A stretch of DNA of 64,000 nt from an uncultured Methanolobus sp. (GTDB taxonomy: Archaea > Halobacteriota > Methanosarcinia > Methanosarcinales > Methanosarcinaceae): assembly GCF_963665675.1 (NCBI RefSeq), contig NZ_OY762426.1, forward strand, positions 310,001 through 374,000. The letters are read 5' to 3'. The number at the start of each line of letters is the position of its first letter. The stretch's first letter is position 1. Below, one piece after another: positions 36,274 to 45,300 of the stretch. The translations under genes were made by a program, and so were the position numbers. The notes beneath the pieces are model-generated. The model was not told the DNA's origin. It made no database searches and saw only the letters and a list, made by a program, of their open reading frames with translations.

Positions 36274-37078
36274 TTGTTATCCCTGTTGAAAGCTTTAAGA
36301 TACTCTCATGTGCAAGTCCGTTGGATGCTATCACGCAAGCCCTGCTTAATAATTGGTTTTCTAACTTTAAAGGGTAACCGTTCCCATCAGTAACAATTCC
36401 TCCGGCTTCCTCTATAATGAGTTTCCCCGCAGCAATGTCAGTCATACGCATGGTGCCCCTGACATCTGCAAATGCATCCGTTTTTCCTGCTCCCACATAG
36501 CATAATTCAAGTGCCACACTGCCAAGAGACCTGATTCTCCTGACATTTTCCGAAAGACTTGATGCATCCACAATGTTTTGCCTGTAACCATAAACACTGA
36601 CACAGAATTTACGGATATCCGAATTTACTGATGTTTTTAGTTCGGTTCCATTAAAATAAGCACCTTTGCCATGTTCTGCATAAAAAGTATCTCCATTAGC
36701 AAGGTTCTGAACATATCCGAATATTATGTTGTTAAGGTCATCTGATGTTATGGCGAGTGAAACGCTATAAAATGGGATACCCTGTACAGCATTATATGTG
36801 CCATCTATCGGATCAATAATTATAGAGAGATCAGGGGAATTCCCTATTATTTTCTCTCCGGCTTCTTCACTTATGATCCTGAACGGACTGCCCTCCTCAT
36901 CCAATACTTTGAAAATAGCTTTTTCAGCGGCATCATCTATTAACTTGGTAGGAGTTCCATCCGCCCCCGTATAAAGAATCCGGCCGGCATCCGGACTGCC
37001 GACCAGCTCTTTTGTGGCCTCATGCACTGCCCCGGCTATTTTGTCGCCAAGAGTGAGGAAATCATCCGTGGAGTGCAT
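36260..37078 (-). CDS. Fructose-1,6-bisphosphatase/inositol monophosphatase
   Basis: 272-aa member of the Li-sensitive IMPase family (archaeal type IV FBPase). Metal sites: 'ISEEAGEK' (Glu), 'IIDPIDGTYNAVQG' (Asp pair) and 'MRMTDIAAGKLIIEEAGG' (Asp). In archaea these enzymes hydrolyse both inositol phosphate and fructose bisphosphate; next to gap the gluconeogenic role is plausible. It overlaps nadK by 14 bp and lies 15 bp after gap. Confidence 0.92.
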   Translation of the reverse strand: MHSTDDFLTLGDKIAGAVHEATKELVGSPDAGRILYTGADGTPTKLIDDAAEKAIFKVLDEEGSPFRIISEEAGEKIIGNSPDLSIIIDPIDGTYNAVQGIPFYSVSLAITSDDLNNIIFGYVQNLANGDTFYAEHGKGAYFNGTELKTSVNSDIRKFCVSVYGYRQNIVDASSLSENVRRIRSLGSVALELCYVGAGKTDAFADVRGTMRMTDIAAGKLIIEEAGGIVTDGNGYPLKLENQLLSRACVIASNGLAHESILKLSTGITNDGK

Positions 37079-37093
37079 ATGACCTTTGAAAAA

Positions 37094-38101
37094 TTAAAGT
37101 CCCATTGCCTTATTGGTCTTGGCTATGGACTTTGCGCCGTCTTTCTCAATCTCTGTCATTGCACGGATCGCATCGACATTCTCGGGAATTACGTCGGACT
37201 CCTGGTGGATTGCCTGGAAGAAGTAGAGTTCCCCTTCATACATTGTAACGGAGTCTTCCCAGACGCAGTTCTCCCACATATCGCCTCTTGGACGTCCCAT
37301 ATCCTTTCCAAGTTCCATGATTTCAGCGGTGGAGCCAATGCCCTGTCCGATCATCCTTACACGTGGCTGCTTTGCAAAGAGTGCTTTTACATCTTCAGTA
37401 CTGCAGTCCTTTTCCATCTCGATGTTCAGGGTGTGAAGGTGCATAAGTGTTGTTGGCAGCTTCACTGCAGTTGATGCAATATTAATGTGCGGAATTACGG
37501 ACTTTACATCAGGACCGTGGTGTGATGGGAGTGTTATCGGATTTGGAATAATTGCATTGATAGGACCGTGCTTTACATCATTTGGATCGGCAGATCTTCT
37601 CATAAGTGTGACCCTTACCTTCTTAACTCCATATTCCTGGTCAAGAGGATAGATAACTCTGCACAGACCTGTGGTGTTGCAGGATACGACCCTTAAAAAG
37701 TCCCTGCCAAGTGCTTCTTCGTAATTTGCTTCTGCATTGAATGAGCAGCCTGCAAGTTCATGTTTCTCGCCGCCCTGCCACATTGCCTTTACACCAGCTT
37801 TCTCATAAAGCGCCTTGTTCTTTTCACCGATCCCTCCGGGGGTACAGTCAACAACGACATCTGCTTCAGCGATCATGTCATCGATTGAACCTGCAGCAGG
37901 AATTCCTGCCTTCTTCATGTCATCTACCCTGTCAGCTAAGGTGTAGACATCGTAACCCTTGTCGTGTGCAACAAAAGCCTCATAATTTGGTCTTGTCTTT
38001 GCAATACCTACTATTTCCATGTCGTCCTGCACGGCAACAGCATCAGCAACACGTTTACCAATGGTACCATATCCGTTTATTGCAACTTTTACTTTTGACA
38101 T
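37094..38101 (-). CDS. gap: Glyceraldehyde-3-phosphate dehydrogenase, archaeal type II
   Basis: 335-aa NAD(P)-dependent enzyme of glycolysis/gluconeogenesis. N-terminal Rossmann motif 'INGYGTIGKRVADA', catalytic Cys141 in 'VVSCNTTGLCR', and 'MRRSADPNDVKHGPI' for phosphate binding. This sequence type is specific to archaea. AGGAAGGA precedes the ATG. With the downstream FBPase/IMPase it gives a short gluconeogenic module that would build sugars from acetyl-CoA-derived triose phosphate. Confidence 0.95.
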   Translation of the reverse strand: MSKVKVAINGYGTIGKRVADAVAVQDDMEIVGIAKTRPNYEAFVAHDKGYDVYTLADRVDDMKKAGIPAAGSIDDMIAEADVVVDCTPGGIGEKNKALYEKAGVKAMWQGGEKHELAGCSFNAEANYEEALGRDFLRVVSCNTTGLCRVIYPLDQEYGVKKVRVTLMRRSADPNDVKHGPINAIIPNPITLPSHHGPDVKSVIPHINIASTAVKLPTTLMHLHTLNIEMEKDCSTEDVKALFAKQPRVRMIGQGIGSTAEIMELGKDMGRPRGDMWENCVWEDSVTMYEGELYFFQAIHQESDVIPENVDAIRAMTEIEKDGAKSIAKTNKAMGL

Positions 38102-38203
38102 ATCAGTTCCTTCCTATCTTTTCGTCCTTTAGTTAGTAACTCAATAATTTATGAGTGAAGCATCTAAAATCCAAATATACAATGTCTTTTATGTATATTA
38201 AAA

Positions 38204-38389
38204 TCATTTGTGAAGTATGGCTTCACCAGTTCCAAAATTGATCTCTTTTACAGACCCTTTTACGATTTCGCTTTCTCCGAATATACCGTAAACAGTGACC
38301 GAATCACCATCAACAACAAGTCTGGTTACAGATTCCATAACTGTCTTGCGACTATCCCCGTCAACAAGGATTACCTTTAACTCACACAT
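38204..38389 (-). CDS. cooT: CooT-family nickel-binding protein
   Basis: 61-aa protein beginning MCELKV, with the conserved Cys2 that forms the nickel site in CooT dimers. The rest is the small beta-barrel pattern of the family ('TRLVVDGDSVTVYGIFG', 'GSVKEINF'). CooT delivers or stores nickel for CO dehydrogenase in Rhodospirillum. Here it is not in the ACDS operon but 18 bp downstream of the DUF89 gene and upstream of gap. AAGGAG precedes the ATG. Confidence 0.8.
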   Translation of the reverse strand: MCELKVILVDGDSRKTVMESVTRLVVDGDSVTVYGIFGESEIVKGSVKEINFGTGEAILHK

Positions 38390-38407
38390 GTTCTTTCTCC
38401 TTACTGC

Positions 38408-39283
38408 TTATTCAAGTAAACGGGCTACTGAACAACCCCTTGGTGCTCCAATATCCTCTCCCACAGGATCACACTTTACTTTAAGTAAATATGCTATTGG
38501 TCTATAATTCTCTTCTGACAGGGTCTCATAGTTTGCCATCCCTTTACTTATAATGAGTGAAGCATTGTCCAATGCATCTTTTAGTGCCAGAGGAGCCTCC
38601 TGAAGGCGAACACCTATGGCATTAGACCCGGTTGTCAGGACGCGGTCGACCTTATCAGCAATACCGAATTCCTCTATTTCTTCCATTGTAACATCATTCA
38701 GTATTGGTGCACCCCTGACAACAAGTGTAATTTTACCCCCCATCTTTTTGACAATTTCAAAGACAAAAGTGTCAATAAGGATCTCACCACAGTTATCAGC
38801 CAGGTAGACCACATTGCTGAGTTTATCCAGCATTTTATCGGTGTCATCGATATCCAGGCCTCGCTGGAAATGCTCTTTGAATGTTTCATCAAAAACATCA
38901 ATTGGAACTTCAAGACCCATTACACCGTAATCAAAGTAATTACCTATAACAGCTGCAAGCACTGCACGCTTAAAAGTAGCAACATCATCATTGTCACCAT
39001 TGAATACGTGGGAACGTATCACAGGCATGAACCGTTCTGCGGTCTTACTGCTGAGTTCTTTCATGCTTTTATACGGATCGTTATCATCAAGAATCTCATA
39101 TGCTTTCCTGTGCATTGGTGTTGACAGCTCTGCCGCAGGCATTCCAGGCTCATAGAGTGCATTAAGTACCTCGATACCACCCAGAATTGCTTTGTGTATA
39201 AGTTCCTGATCATCAGTTGACAGTTCCGCTTCCTGGTGAACCCGGGAGAGCAGGCAATATGAACATCTTGGATGAACTTTCAT
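38408..39283 (-). CDS. DUF89/ARMT1-like damage-control phosphatase
   Basis: 291 aa from the ATG at 39283, which has GGAGTG 6 nt upstream; an upstream frame start adds 16 residues without a site. N-terminal 'VHPRCSYCLLSRV' holds the C-x2-C typical of the AF1104-like subgroup. The metal-binding signature 'VVYLADNCGEILIDTFV' (Asp-Asn-x-Gly-Glu) is near residue 150, followed by 'RGAPILNDVTMEEI'. These cobalt/nickel-dependent enzymes hydrolyse damaged sugar phosphates or nucleotides. First gene of the operon leading to cooT, gap, FBPase and nadK. Confidence 0.85.
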   Translation of the reverse strand: MKVHPRCSYCLLSRVHQEAELSTDDQELIHKAILGGIEVLNALYEPGMPAAELSTPMHRKAYEILDDNDPYKSMKELSSKTAERFMPVIRSHVFNGDNDDVATFKRAVLAAVIGNYFDYGVMGLEVPIDVFDETFKEHFQRGLDIDDTDKMLDKLSNVVYLADNCGEILIDTFVFEIVKKMGGKITLVVRGAPILNDVTMEEIEEFGIADKVDRVLTTGSNAIGVRLQEAPLALKDALDNASLIISKGMANYETLSEENYRPIAYLLKVKCDPVGEDIGAPRGCSVARLLE

Positions 39284-39412
39284 GTGATCACTCCTGTAAG
39301 CTTGTCGGGTCTGTATTTTTATCATCAGCAATAAGCTTAACCTTGTCTAATACCCGAAAAAGAAAAAAGCTTTGTGTGTATAGATTAAACTGAATTTAAA
39401 CCGAAGGTAATT

Positions 39413-39970
39413 ATGAAACAGATATCTATTCTTAAACACAAGCGCCTGAAATTGAAAACCGAACACGGACGATATATAATCCTTGGAAGTATCGATGGGA
39501 TACTTGCCGTCCTTGGTGTTGTAATCGGTACATCCCACGTGTCCGATGACCCGACAATAGTAATAAATGCCGCACTGGGTGGAGCGGTAGCCCTGGCACT
39601 CACAAATGGCGTAGGGTCCTATCTTGCTGAAAGTGCCGTTGAGTTCGGCAAACTTGCTGAACTGGAAAAACCTTTGCTGCGCAGCCTTGACAGTACAAAA
39701 ATAGAAGAGGAAACTAAAAAGAAGATATGGAGCGATTCCCTATTCCACGGAGGAGCAAGTTTTTGTGGTTCATTGGTGCCGATCCTTCCTTTTCTATTAC
39801 TGGATGAATACATGCTTGAGGTAGCAATCATTTTGAGTATTTCAGTTCTGTCGATACTTGGAATATACTCCGGCAAGCTTGCAAAACAAAGTGTTATCAA
39901 ACATTCAGTGAGAATGGTAGGACTTGGAATAATGATTGTGGCAGCAGTCACACTTCTTGGACTTGAGTGA
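39413..39970 (+). CDS. VIT1/CCC1-like membrane protein (TIGR00267 type)
   Basis: 185 aa with an N-terminal basic stretch and five hydrophobic segments ('GSIDGILAVLGVVIGTSHV', 'ALGGAVALALTNGVGSYLAE', then three near the C-terminus). The pattern matches the VIT1/CCC1 family of vacuolar iron/manganese transporters, here in the cell membrane. Cytoplasmic acidic loop ('LEKPLLRSLDSTKIEEETKK') may bind metal. GAAGGT lies just before the ATG. It is divergent from the DUF89 operon. Confidence 0.82.
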   Translation: MKQISILKHKRLKLKTEHGRYIILGSIDGILAVLGVVIGTSHVSDDPTIVINAALGGAVALALTNGVGSYLAESAVEFGKLAELEKPLLRSLDSTKIEEETKKKIWSDSLFHGGASFCGSLVPILPFLLLDEYMLEVAIILSISVLSILGIYSGKLAKQSVIKHSVRMVGLGIMIVAAVTLLGLE

Positions 39971-40139
39971 AAATAATTAAGTTCTGGCAAATATTGTATG
40001 ATGTGCATTTGATTTACTTTGAAATATAAGAGAATAATTAAGTAAAGTTTATGAACGATATAGTTCAGTAACCACGCTTGCCAGTATAAGTGAATATCTG
40101 ACATAAGGTACAATTTAGAAGGTGGTTGCTTATTGAACA

Positions 40140-40919
40140 CTGAAAAAATTTATTAGTGGTGTTATTGGTAGTTGGTACTTTGATCATTTCCTGCATGCTG
40201 GCAAGTACGGTGTCGGGACAAACTTACGGAGGAGTGGAGTTTCCTTCCGGAGAATCTTCTTTTGCAGATGAAATTGTTGAATATCAGCTAAACGGCGGTG
40301 CAGCGGATGGAAATATTAGCAGGATACTTGGAATTGCAGACAGGAAATCCGTAAGTATTGGAGCTTATGGATACATGATTTTCAAATTTGCTGACAATTC
40401 ACTTACATGTCCAGGTTATGAACGGAATGACCTGGTAGTTTATGAAGTAGGATATTCTGCTCAGGAACTTGTTGAGGTATTCATCAGCACAGATGGAAAC
40501 GACTGAATCAGGATAGGAACTGGAAATAGAAACAGTTTCTTTGATATTCTGTTGAAGGAGTCGAATTCGGAGAAAAATATAGTTATGTCAAAATTGCAGA
40601 CTATTCCGGACTTAATGTTGACAGTTATTATGAAGGCGCTGACATGGATGCAGTCAGGGCTATAACCTCAACAGGCCCTGCGTCAGATGGAGAAGGAAGT
40701 GATGATAATAATCAGGCAACTCCATCTCATGCTGAATTCCCTGCAATAGCCATCCCAATGATTGCCATCATGGGACTTGCCCTGATCTATGGAAGAAAGA
40801 AGCAATTAGAGCCGACAAAAACAATAGTTTACCAAACTATTGTTTTCTTTTTTATATCTGTTTTTAGTGTCAGTTTTATACTTTTTTCACTCACTTTTAA
40901 ATCAAATGCGAATATATAA
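40140..40919 (+). pseudogene. Decayed PEF-CTERM surface protein gene
   Basis: Remains of a secreted protein. Signal-peptide-like 'LLVVGTLIISCMLASTVSGQ' near the start; surviving text includes 'YGYMIFKFADNS' and 'VFISTDGND'. At 40504-40506 a TGA replaces an expected Trp codon, and reading through gives 'IRIGTGNRNSFFDILL'. A 1-nt loss near 40552 then shifts the frame to 'VEFGEKYSYVKIADYSG'. The C-terminus 'AEFPAIAIPMIAIMGLALIYGRKK' (split: EFP motif, hydrophobic helix, basic end) is a PEF-CTERM sorting signal. The first codon (CTG at 40140) and first frame are also disturbed. The frame runs through the terminator, so the original stop is lost as well. Confidence 0.8.
40818..40853 (+). terminator. 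Strong intrinsic terminator
   Basis: A 13-bp perfect stem (AAAACAATAGTTT - ACC - AAACTATTGTTTT) with a 3-nt loop is followed by C and six T. It lies inside the residual open frame of the pseudogene, which shows that the frame's end at 40919 is not the original one. Confidence 0.8.
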
Positions 40920-40927
40920 GAACCCTT

Positions 40928-41872
40928 ATGCTAGTAACGGTTGCATCATTACTCATTAGTCTTGTGATGATTACAAAAGGTGCGGACTGGTTTGTGGAGT
41001 CTGCTGTAAGCATTTCAGAGAAAAGTGGTATCCCCAAAATAATAATAGGTGCTACTATTGTAAGTTTTGCAACCACAGCACCGGAATTTACTGTTTCTGC
41101 CATGGCGGCCTATCTTGACCATGTTGAAATGACAGTAGGAAATGCAGTTGGTTCTGCAATCTGTAATATTGGTCTTGTACTGGGTACCGTAATAGTTATT
41201 AAAGCAATACCCATTGAACTTCATGGATTCACACGCAAAGGCGGATTCATGCTTGGTTCTGCCCTTCTTTTGATAACTGTGGCATATGATGGTGTTGTTT
41301 CTCCATTTGACGGACTGCTTTTGCTGACAATATTTGTCGGATTTATGTATTATAACTTCAGACTCCAGCGTGCTGTTTTTGACGGTAATGAAGAACTCAG
41401 GGAAAAAGTGCCTGTCAGTCAATTGAAAAAGGATATCATTCTTTTCATCACAGGCGCATTGCTTGTAGTAATTGGCAGTCGTATCCTTGTTGATGCGGGA
41501 ATTACCATTGCGGATTGGCTTGGAATTCCTGAAATGATAATAGCTCTTACACTGGTTGCACTTGGAACATCACTGCCGGAACTCATCACTGCGGTTTCAG
41601 CAACCCTAAAAGGACATCAGGATATATCCATAGGAAATATACTTGGTGCAAATACCATGGATATCGCACTCATTCTTGGCGTGTCCTCACAGATAAGACC
41701 TCTTACAATACTCCCCCAGTCACTTGAGTATGATTTTCCAATCCTTATCGCATTAATGATAATTCTCATAATCTTCGGTATCACCGGGAGGAAGCTGGAA
41801 AGGTGGGAAGGAGGGGTAATTCTTGGGATCTACATCGGATATATAGCCGGGCTTTTCACGCTTTTTAACTGA
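40928..41872 (+). CDS. CaCA-family sodium/calcium antiporter
   Basis: 314-aa membrane protein with ten hydrophobic segments in two inverted halves. Both alpha repeats are clear: 'GATIVSFATTAPEFTVSA' (~residue 40) and 'LVALGTSLPELITAVSA' (~210), each with the acidic residue that binds the cation. It exchanges Ca2+ (or another divalent cation) for Na+. Probably transcribed from its own promoter after the terminator at 40818-40853. Confidence 0.92.
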   Translation: MLVTVASLLISLVMITKGADWFVESAVSISEKSGIPKIIIGATIVSFATTAPEFTVSAMAAYLDHVEMTVGNAVGSAICNIGLVLGTVIVIKAIPIELHGFTRKGGFMLGSALLLITVAYDGVVSPFDGLLLLTIFVGFMYYNFRLQRAVFDGNEELREKVPVSQLKKDIILFITGALLVVIGSRILVDAGITIADWLGIPEMIIALTLVALGTSLPELITAVSATLKGHQDISIGNILGANTMDIALILGVSSQIRPLTILPQSLEYDFPILIALMIILIIFGITGRKLERWEGGVILGIYIGYIAGLFTLFN

Positions 41873-41947
41873 GCATAAATGCAATGACAAATCGATACAT
41901 TTAAATTATGACACCCAGCTACTTCTTTATGAAAAAGGTGGTATATT

Positions 41948-42409
41948 GTGAAAACCAAATTTCTGATATTTATTTTGTTGTTGGTACTGTCCCTGGCAGT
42001 ATCCGGATGTAGCGATAAAGAAACGGTCACTGTCCAGGATGAAGATGGCAATGATGTAGAGATTACCTACACTGAAGGTTCAGAAGATGAAGCCTGTCCG
42101 GTAGGTTCAACTATGACCATGATGAATCCTAACACCGGCGAAGGTATGGTGATGGAAGTTGTCGGTACTGAGGTTGTAGAAGGAGTGGAAATGTGTCATA
42201 TGGTGGCTGAAATAGATGTGGCTTCAGATGACAACGTAGCCAGAATGGAGATGTACACCCCGATTGATGAGAGTGATGAAAGTTTCATTATGATCTATTA
42301 CGATGAAGATGACAATGTTCTGTCTGAAATGAAACTCATGGACGGCAAAATGACCATGACAGATGAAAATGGTGAGACTTTCGAAATGAGTATGGGAATG
42401 GGAGAATAA
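41948..42409 (+). CDS. Small acidic lipoprotein
   Basis: 153 aa; GTG start at 41948 with AGGTGGT 5 nt upstream. Signal peptide ending in lipobox VSGC (Cys21). The mature part is strongly acidic and methionine-rich ('TMTMMNPNTGEGMVMEVV', 'MKLMDGKMTM'), which could favour soft-metal binding but may only reflect composition. No known domain. Stands alone between the antiporter and the HTH-CBS operon. Confidence 0.72.
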   Translation: MKTKFLIFILLLVLSLAVSGCSDKETVTVQDEDGNDVEITYTEGSEDEACPVGSTMTMMNPNTGEGMVMEVVGTEVVEGVEMCHMVAEIDVASDDNVARMEMYTPIDESDESFIMIYYDEDDNVLSEMKLMDGKMTMTDENGETFEMSMGMGE

Positions 42410-42495
42410 TCCCCTTACCTCATTTTCTCTTTTTTATTAGACCTCTTTCACTACATAATAATCCGGCCTTTCCTGAGCTGGTTTTAAATAGGATA

Positions 42496-42510
42496 ATTAC
42501 TATCAGTAAT
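42496..42510 (+). promoter_or_regulatory. Operator-like inverted repeat at the HTH-CBS gene
   Basis: ATTACT - ATC - AGTAAT lies between the TATA-like GTTTTAAATAG (42480-42490) and the ATG at 42515. The message appears leaderless, so a protein bound here would block the start of transcription. Autoregulation by the encoded HTH protein is the simplest reading. Confidence 0.5.
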
Positions 42511-42514
42511 AACT

Positions 42515-43072
42515 ATGCAATTACCGTCCCCAGATGAACTGAAGCAAAAAAGGATTAATCTGAGTCTGACACAGAGTGACCTTGCAAAGCGTGCAGGAGT
42601 CAGTCAGCCGCTTATTGCAAGGATCGAAGCTGGAGATGTAGATCCAAGGTTATCAACTCTCAGGAAAATAATTGACGTGTTCAATGATATTGAAAAAGAG
42701 GATATATACCTCAGTGATATCATGAACAAAGAACTCATTTCTGTTGACCCTAATGAGAGTATAGATAAAGCCGTCAATATCATGGAGAAGCACAATATTT
42801 CCCAGATACCCGTAATAAAGGACGGAATTTCAGTTGGCAGTATCTCTGAGGAAATGATTGTCAGGTCAATGGCTGACAAAAGGACTTCTGAGGTTTCCAA
42901 TATGAAAATCGGTGATGTAATGGGAGATTCTTTCCCGACGCTTTCGCCGGGCACTGATGTTAAGACAGCATCCTATATGCTGGAGAAATATCCTGCTGTC
43001 CTGGTGCTGGAAAAAGGACAGGTTGCCGGGGTTGTTACCAAATATGATATTCTCAAGTTGCTGAGTGAATGA
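42515..43072 (+). CDS. HTH (XRE-type) regulator with two CBS domains
   Basis: 185 aa. Residues ~10-60 form a helix-turn-helix ('LSLTQSDLAKRAGVSQPLIARIEAG'). Two CBS motifs follow: 'MNKELISVDPNESIDKAVNIM' onward (~70-120) and 'GDVMGDSFPTLSPGTDVKTA' onward (~130-183). CBS pairs bind adenosine nucleotides, so DNA binding is probably tuned by energy state. This architecture is common in methanogens. It is followed after 33 bp by the site-2 protease gene, so they share a transcript. Confidence 0.9.
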   Translation: MQLPSPDELKQKRINLSLTQSDLAKRAGVSQPLIARIEAGDVDPRLSTLRKIIDVFNDIEKEDIYLSDIMNKELISVDPNESIDKAVNIMEKHNISQIPVIKDGISVGSISEEMIVRSMADKRTSEVSNMKIGDVMGDSFPTLSPGTDVKTASYMLEKYPAVLVLEKGQVAGVVTKYDILKLLSE

Positions 43073-43105
43073 TCTCGTTTACACATCATTTTCCAGGAGA
43101 AATTA

Positions 43106-43822
43106 ATGAGTAACACTTACAGGATAGGAAAAATAATTGGTATTCCTATAAAGGTAGACATTTCTTTTCTAATAGTCCTGCCTTTGTTTGCATGGTTCTT
43201 TTCCTCAAGGACAATGCCTTTTGGATTTGCAGGTGTCCAGCCTGAAATACTGAAATACGGTATTTCATTGTTAACTGCAATATTGCTCTTTGCATCCGTA
43301 TTGATACACGAGCTTGCACATTCATATTTCAGCCTGAGATACGGTGGAAGTATCAAAGAGATCAGGCTTCATTTGCTGGGCGGGGTAGCGGCTATGAAAA
43401 AAGAAGTGCATGAACCATTGAAGGTAATAATAATTGTTGCTGCCGGGCCGCTTTCAAGTATTGTTCTTGGCGCATTGCTACTCATTTTGAACTATACACT
43501 AAATCCTGTATCCCTCCGAGAGGGGAATTCACTATTTATAGTTGCTTTCATTCTTGGATACCTTAATATATTTCTGGGATTTTACAACCTTATCCCGGCA
43601 TTTCCCATGGACGGAGGACGGATACTCCGTGCATTCCTCTCAATATACATGGATTTTGTAAAAGCAACTGAAAAAGCTGTTCTAATCGGCAAGATATTTG
43701 CTGTTTCAATAGGAATCCTGGGACTATTCACAAATATATGGTTGCTACTGATTGCTTTTTATATATACGGCAATGCAAGCAGGGAAGAACAACTGGTTAA
43801 AATGAGATATAACAGATTTTAA
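43106..43822 (+). CDS. Site-2-type intramembrane metalloprotease (M50)
   Basis: 238-aa membrane protease with six segments. Zinc ligands His68 and His72 with catalytic Glu69 form 'LIHELAHSYF'; Asp169 in 'NLIPAFPMDGGRIL' is the third ligand. A GG-x-x-A membrane strand ('LLGGVAAMKKE') lies between. No PDZ domain. It cleaves membrane-anchored regulators; the paired HTH-CBS protein is not membrane-bound, so it is not an obvious substrate. Confidence 0.93.
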   Translation: MSNTYRIGKIIGIPIKVDISFLIVLPLFAWFFSSRTMPFGFAGVQPEILKYGISLLTAILLFASVLIHELAHSYFSLRYGGSIKEIRLHLLGGVAAMKKEVHEPLKVIIIVAAGPLSSIVLGALLLILNYTLNPVSLREGNSLFIVAFILGYLNIFLGFYNLIPAFPMDGGRILRAFLSIYMDFVKATEKAVLIGKIFAVSIGILGLFTNIWLLLIAFYIYGNASREEQLVKMRYNRF

Positions 43823-43902
43823 TACTAATTCAATAGATTTTTCATCAATTGTTCGTTGGCATTAATAGATATAATGGTTGTTTGATACTTCCACGTCAAT
43901 TC

Positions 43903-43925
43903 TAATAAGTTTAAATATAAGGAAG
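43903..43925 (+). promoter_or_regulatory. Promoter of first duplicated lipoprotein
   Basis: TAATAAGTTTAAATATAAGG contains a good TATA core (TTTAAATATA). The same 23 bp recurs with two or three changes at 45301-45323 before the second copy, so the duplication includes the promoter. Confidence 0.55.
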
Positions 43926-43983
43926 GCGAATGTGAGATGAACATAATTATATAAAAATTACAGAATACTAGGCTGGATGAAAA

Positions 43984-45087
43984 ATGAAAACAAAATTAGT
44001 AGCATTAGTAGCAATGCTCATATTATGCATTGTGGCACTTTCGGGTTGTACGGACATAAGTGATTCTTACAAACCCGGAAGTTTCGGAGCAACCGAAGAA
44101 GAACAACAAATTGTAGATGCTGTTACTGAGAAATACGGTGACATGACAGCCAGTGGGGAACCAAGACTACTTGAAGTTATGATGACTTCATCAACTGTAA
44201 ACTTCATACCGGTTGATAAAGTACTCAAATACTCAAAAGATTCTGAGGAATTGTACGCATGGTTCATCTATGACAATTTCAATTACGATACAATAAGTGT
44301 GGAATGGATTTACCTTGATAACGATTATTCGATCTACACCTTTGAATCAGAAACCGGCGAAGACTTTGGACGCGGAACTTTCATACTCGAACAACCAGAT
44401 GACGGATGGCCACTTGGAGAATACAGGGTAATAATAAGTGGCGCAGGTATTGAAGAATCAGTGAACTTTGAGATTATAGACGGATCAACTGTTTCAGAAC
44501 CATTTGACCTGCTGGGCGGTGCAACTATTGACAGCCATAAAGCAGAATTTGGAAACACAGGACCAAGCACAACTTCATCAAGCGTAACACCTGGATGGTA
44601 TCTCACAACAGTTGAAGACTACGGTGACGAATCGGATGACGAGAGATATGATGTTGATTACAAAAGAGCTAATGTCTGGACCAGCATCATAGGGTCAAAG
44701 GGCGAGACAGTCCAGGTAAGGACAATCAGTGACGAACCGGAAGACTTCTACGCTGCTCAAGAAGAGATCGTTATCAATGTAAGAAAAGAAGGCTTAGTGA
44801 TAGCACCTGGCGAAGGTGGATTTGAGGATGTAAGTAATATCTGCATAGATATGGCAGATGTCGCAATCGACAGAGGAACATCAAGCCATTATTACCTTGA
44901 AGATAAAACATATGGATCATTCTTCAGTATGGGCTGGAGAGATGTAAACGGTGACGATGTCAAAGAAGGTACATTTAAAGCAAATGCACCAGGGGAAAAT
45001 GCATTTGGTGGATCATTCAGAATAATGTACACATACAGCAATGGTGCACACTACAGAACAAACTATATTTACGAATGGAAAGAGTGA
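43984..45087 (+). CDS. Surface lipoprotein, duplicated copy A
   Basis: 367 aa; lipobox LSGC (Cys22) after a short signal peptide. Residues ~23-190 are almost identical to copy B (for example 'KPGSFGATEEEQQIVDAV', 'LLEVMMTSSTVNF'). After a Ser/Thr linker the C-terminal domain (~205-367: 'GWYLTTVEDYG', 'VRTISDEPEDFYAA') also aligns with copy B. Beta-rich and extracellular; function unknown. A hairpin that contains the stop codon follows directly. Confidence 0.78.
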   Translation: MKTKLVALVAMLILCIVALSGCTDISDSYKPGSFGATEEEQQIVDAVTEKYGDMTASGEPRLLEVMMTSSTVNFIPVDKVLKYSKDSEELYAWFIYDNFNYDTISVEWIYLDNDYSIYTFESETGEDFGRGTFILEQPDDGWPLGEYRVIISGAGIEESVNFEIIDGSTVSEPFDLLGGATIDSHKAEFGNTGPSTTSSSVTPGWYLTTVEDYGDESDDERYDVDYKRANVWTSIIGSKGETVQVRTISDEPEDFYAAQEEIVINVRKEGLVIAPGEGGFEDVSNICIDMADVAIDRGTSSHYYLEDKTYGSFFSMGWRDVNGDDVKEGTFKANAPGENAFGGSFRIMYTYSNGAHYRTNYIYEWKE

Positions 45088-45098
45088 TTCTCTTCCAT
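45075..45098 (+). terminator. Hairpin over the stop codon of copy A
   Basis: ATGGAA-(A)-GAG - TGATT - CTC-TTCCAT makes a 9-bp stem with one bulge; the TGA stop is in the loop. It is followed by a T-rich stretch. The equivalent structure is conserved at copy B. Confidence 0.5.
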
Positions 45099-45300
45099 TC
45101 TCTTATTTCTTTTAGCACGATTCCGTAGAAATTTTATCAATTCAAGCAATAAGATAGATCAATAGAAATCAGATATGTTTGTTTGAATAATGATTGTTTT
45201 TCAGATAAAAATGATTTCAGAATAGTTTAAATAGATTTTTCGTTCATAGCTTTCTGATACTAATATATGTGAGTATTAGACGTTAAAGACAAGATAATCC

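Noticed and set aside
40504..40506. Recoding (selenocysteine or pyrrolysine) as an explanation for the internal stop of the PEF-CTERM gene
   Set aside because: The codon is TGA, not TAG; the gene also has a frameshift and a lost start, so decay explains it better.
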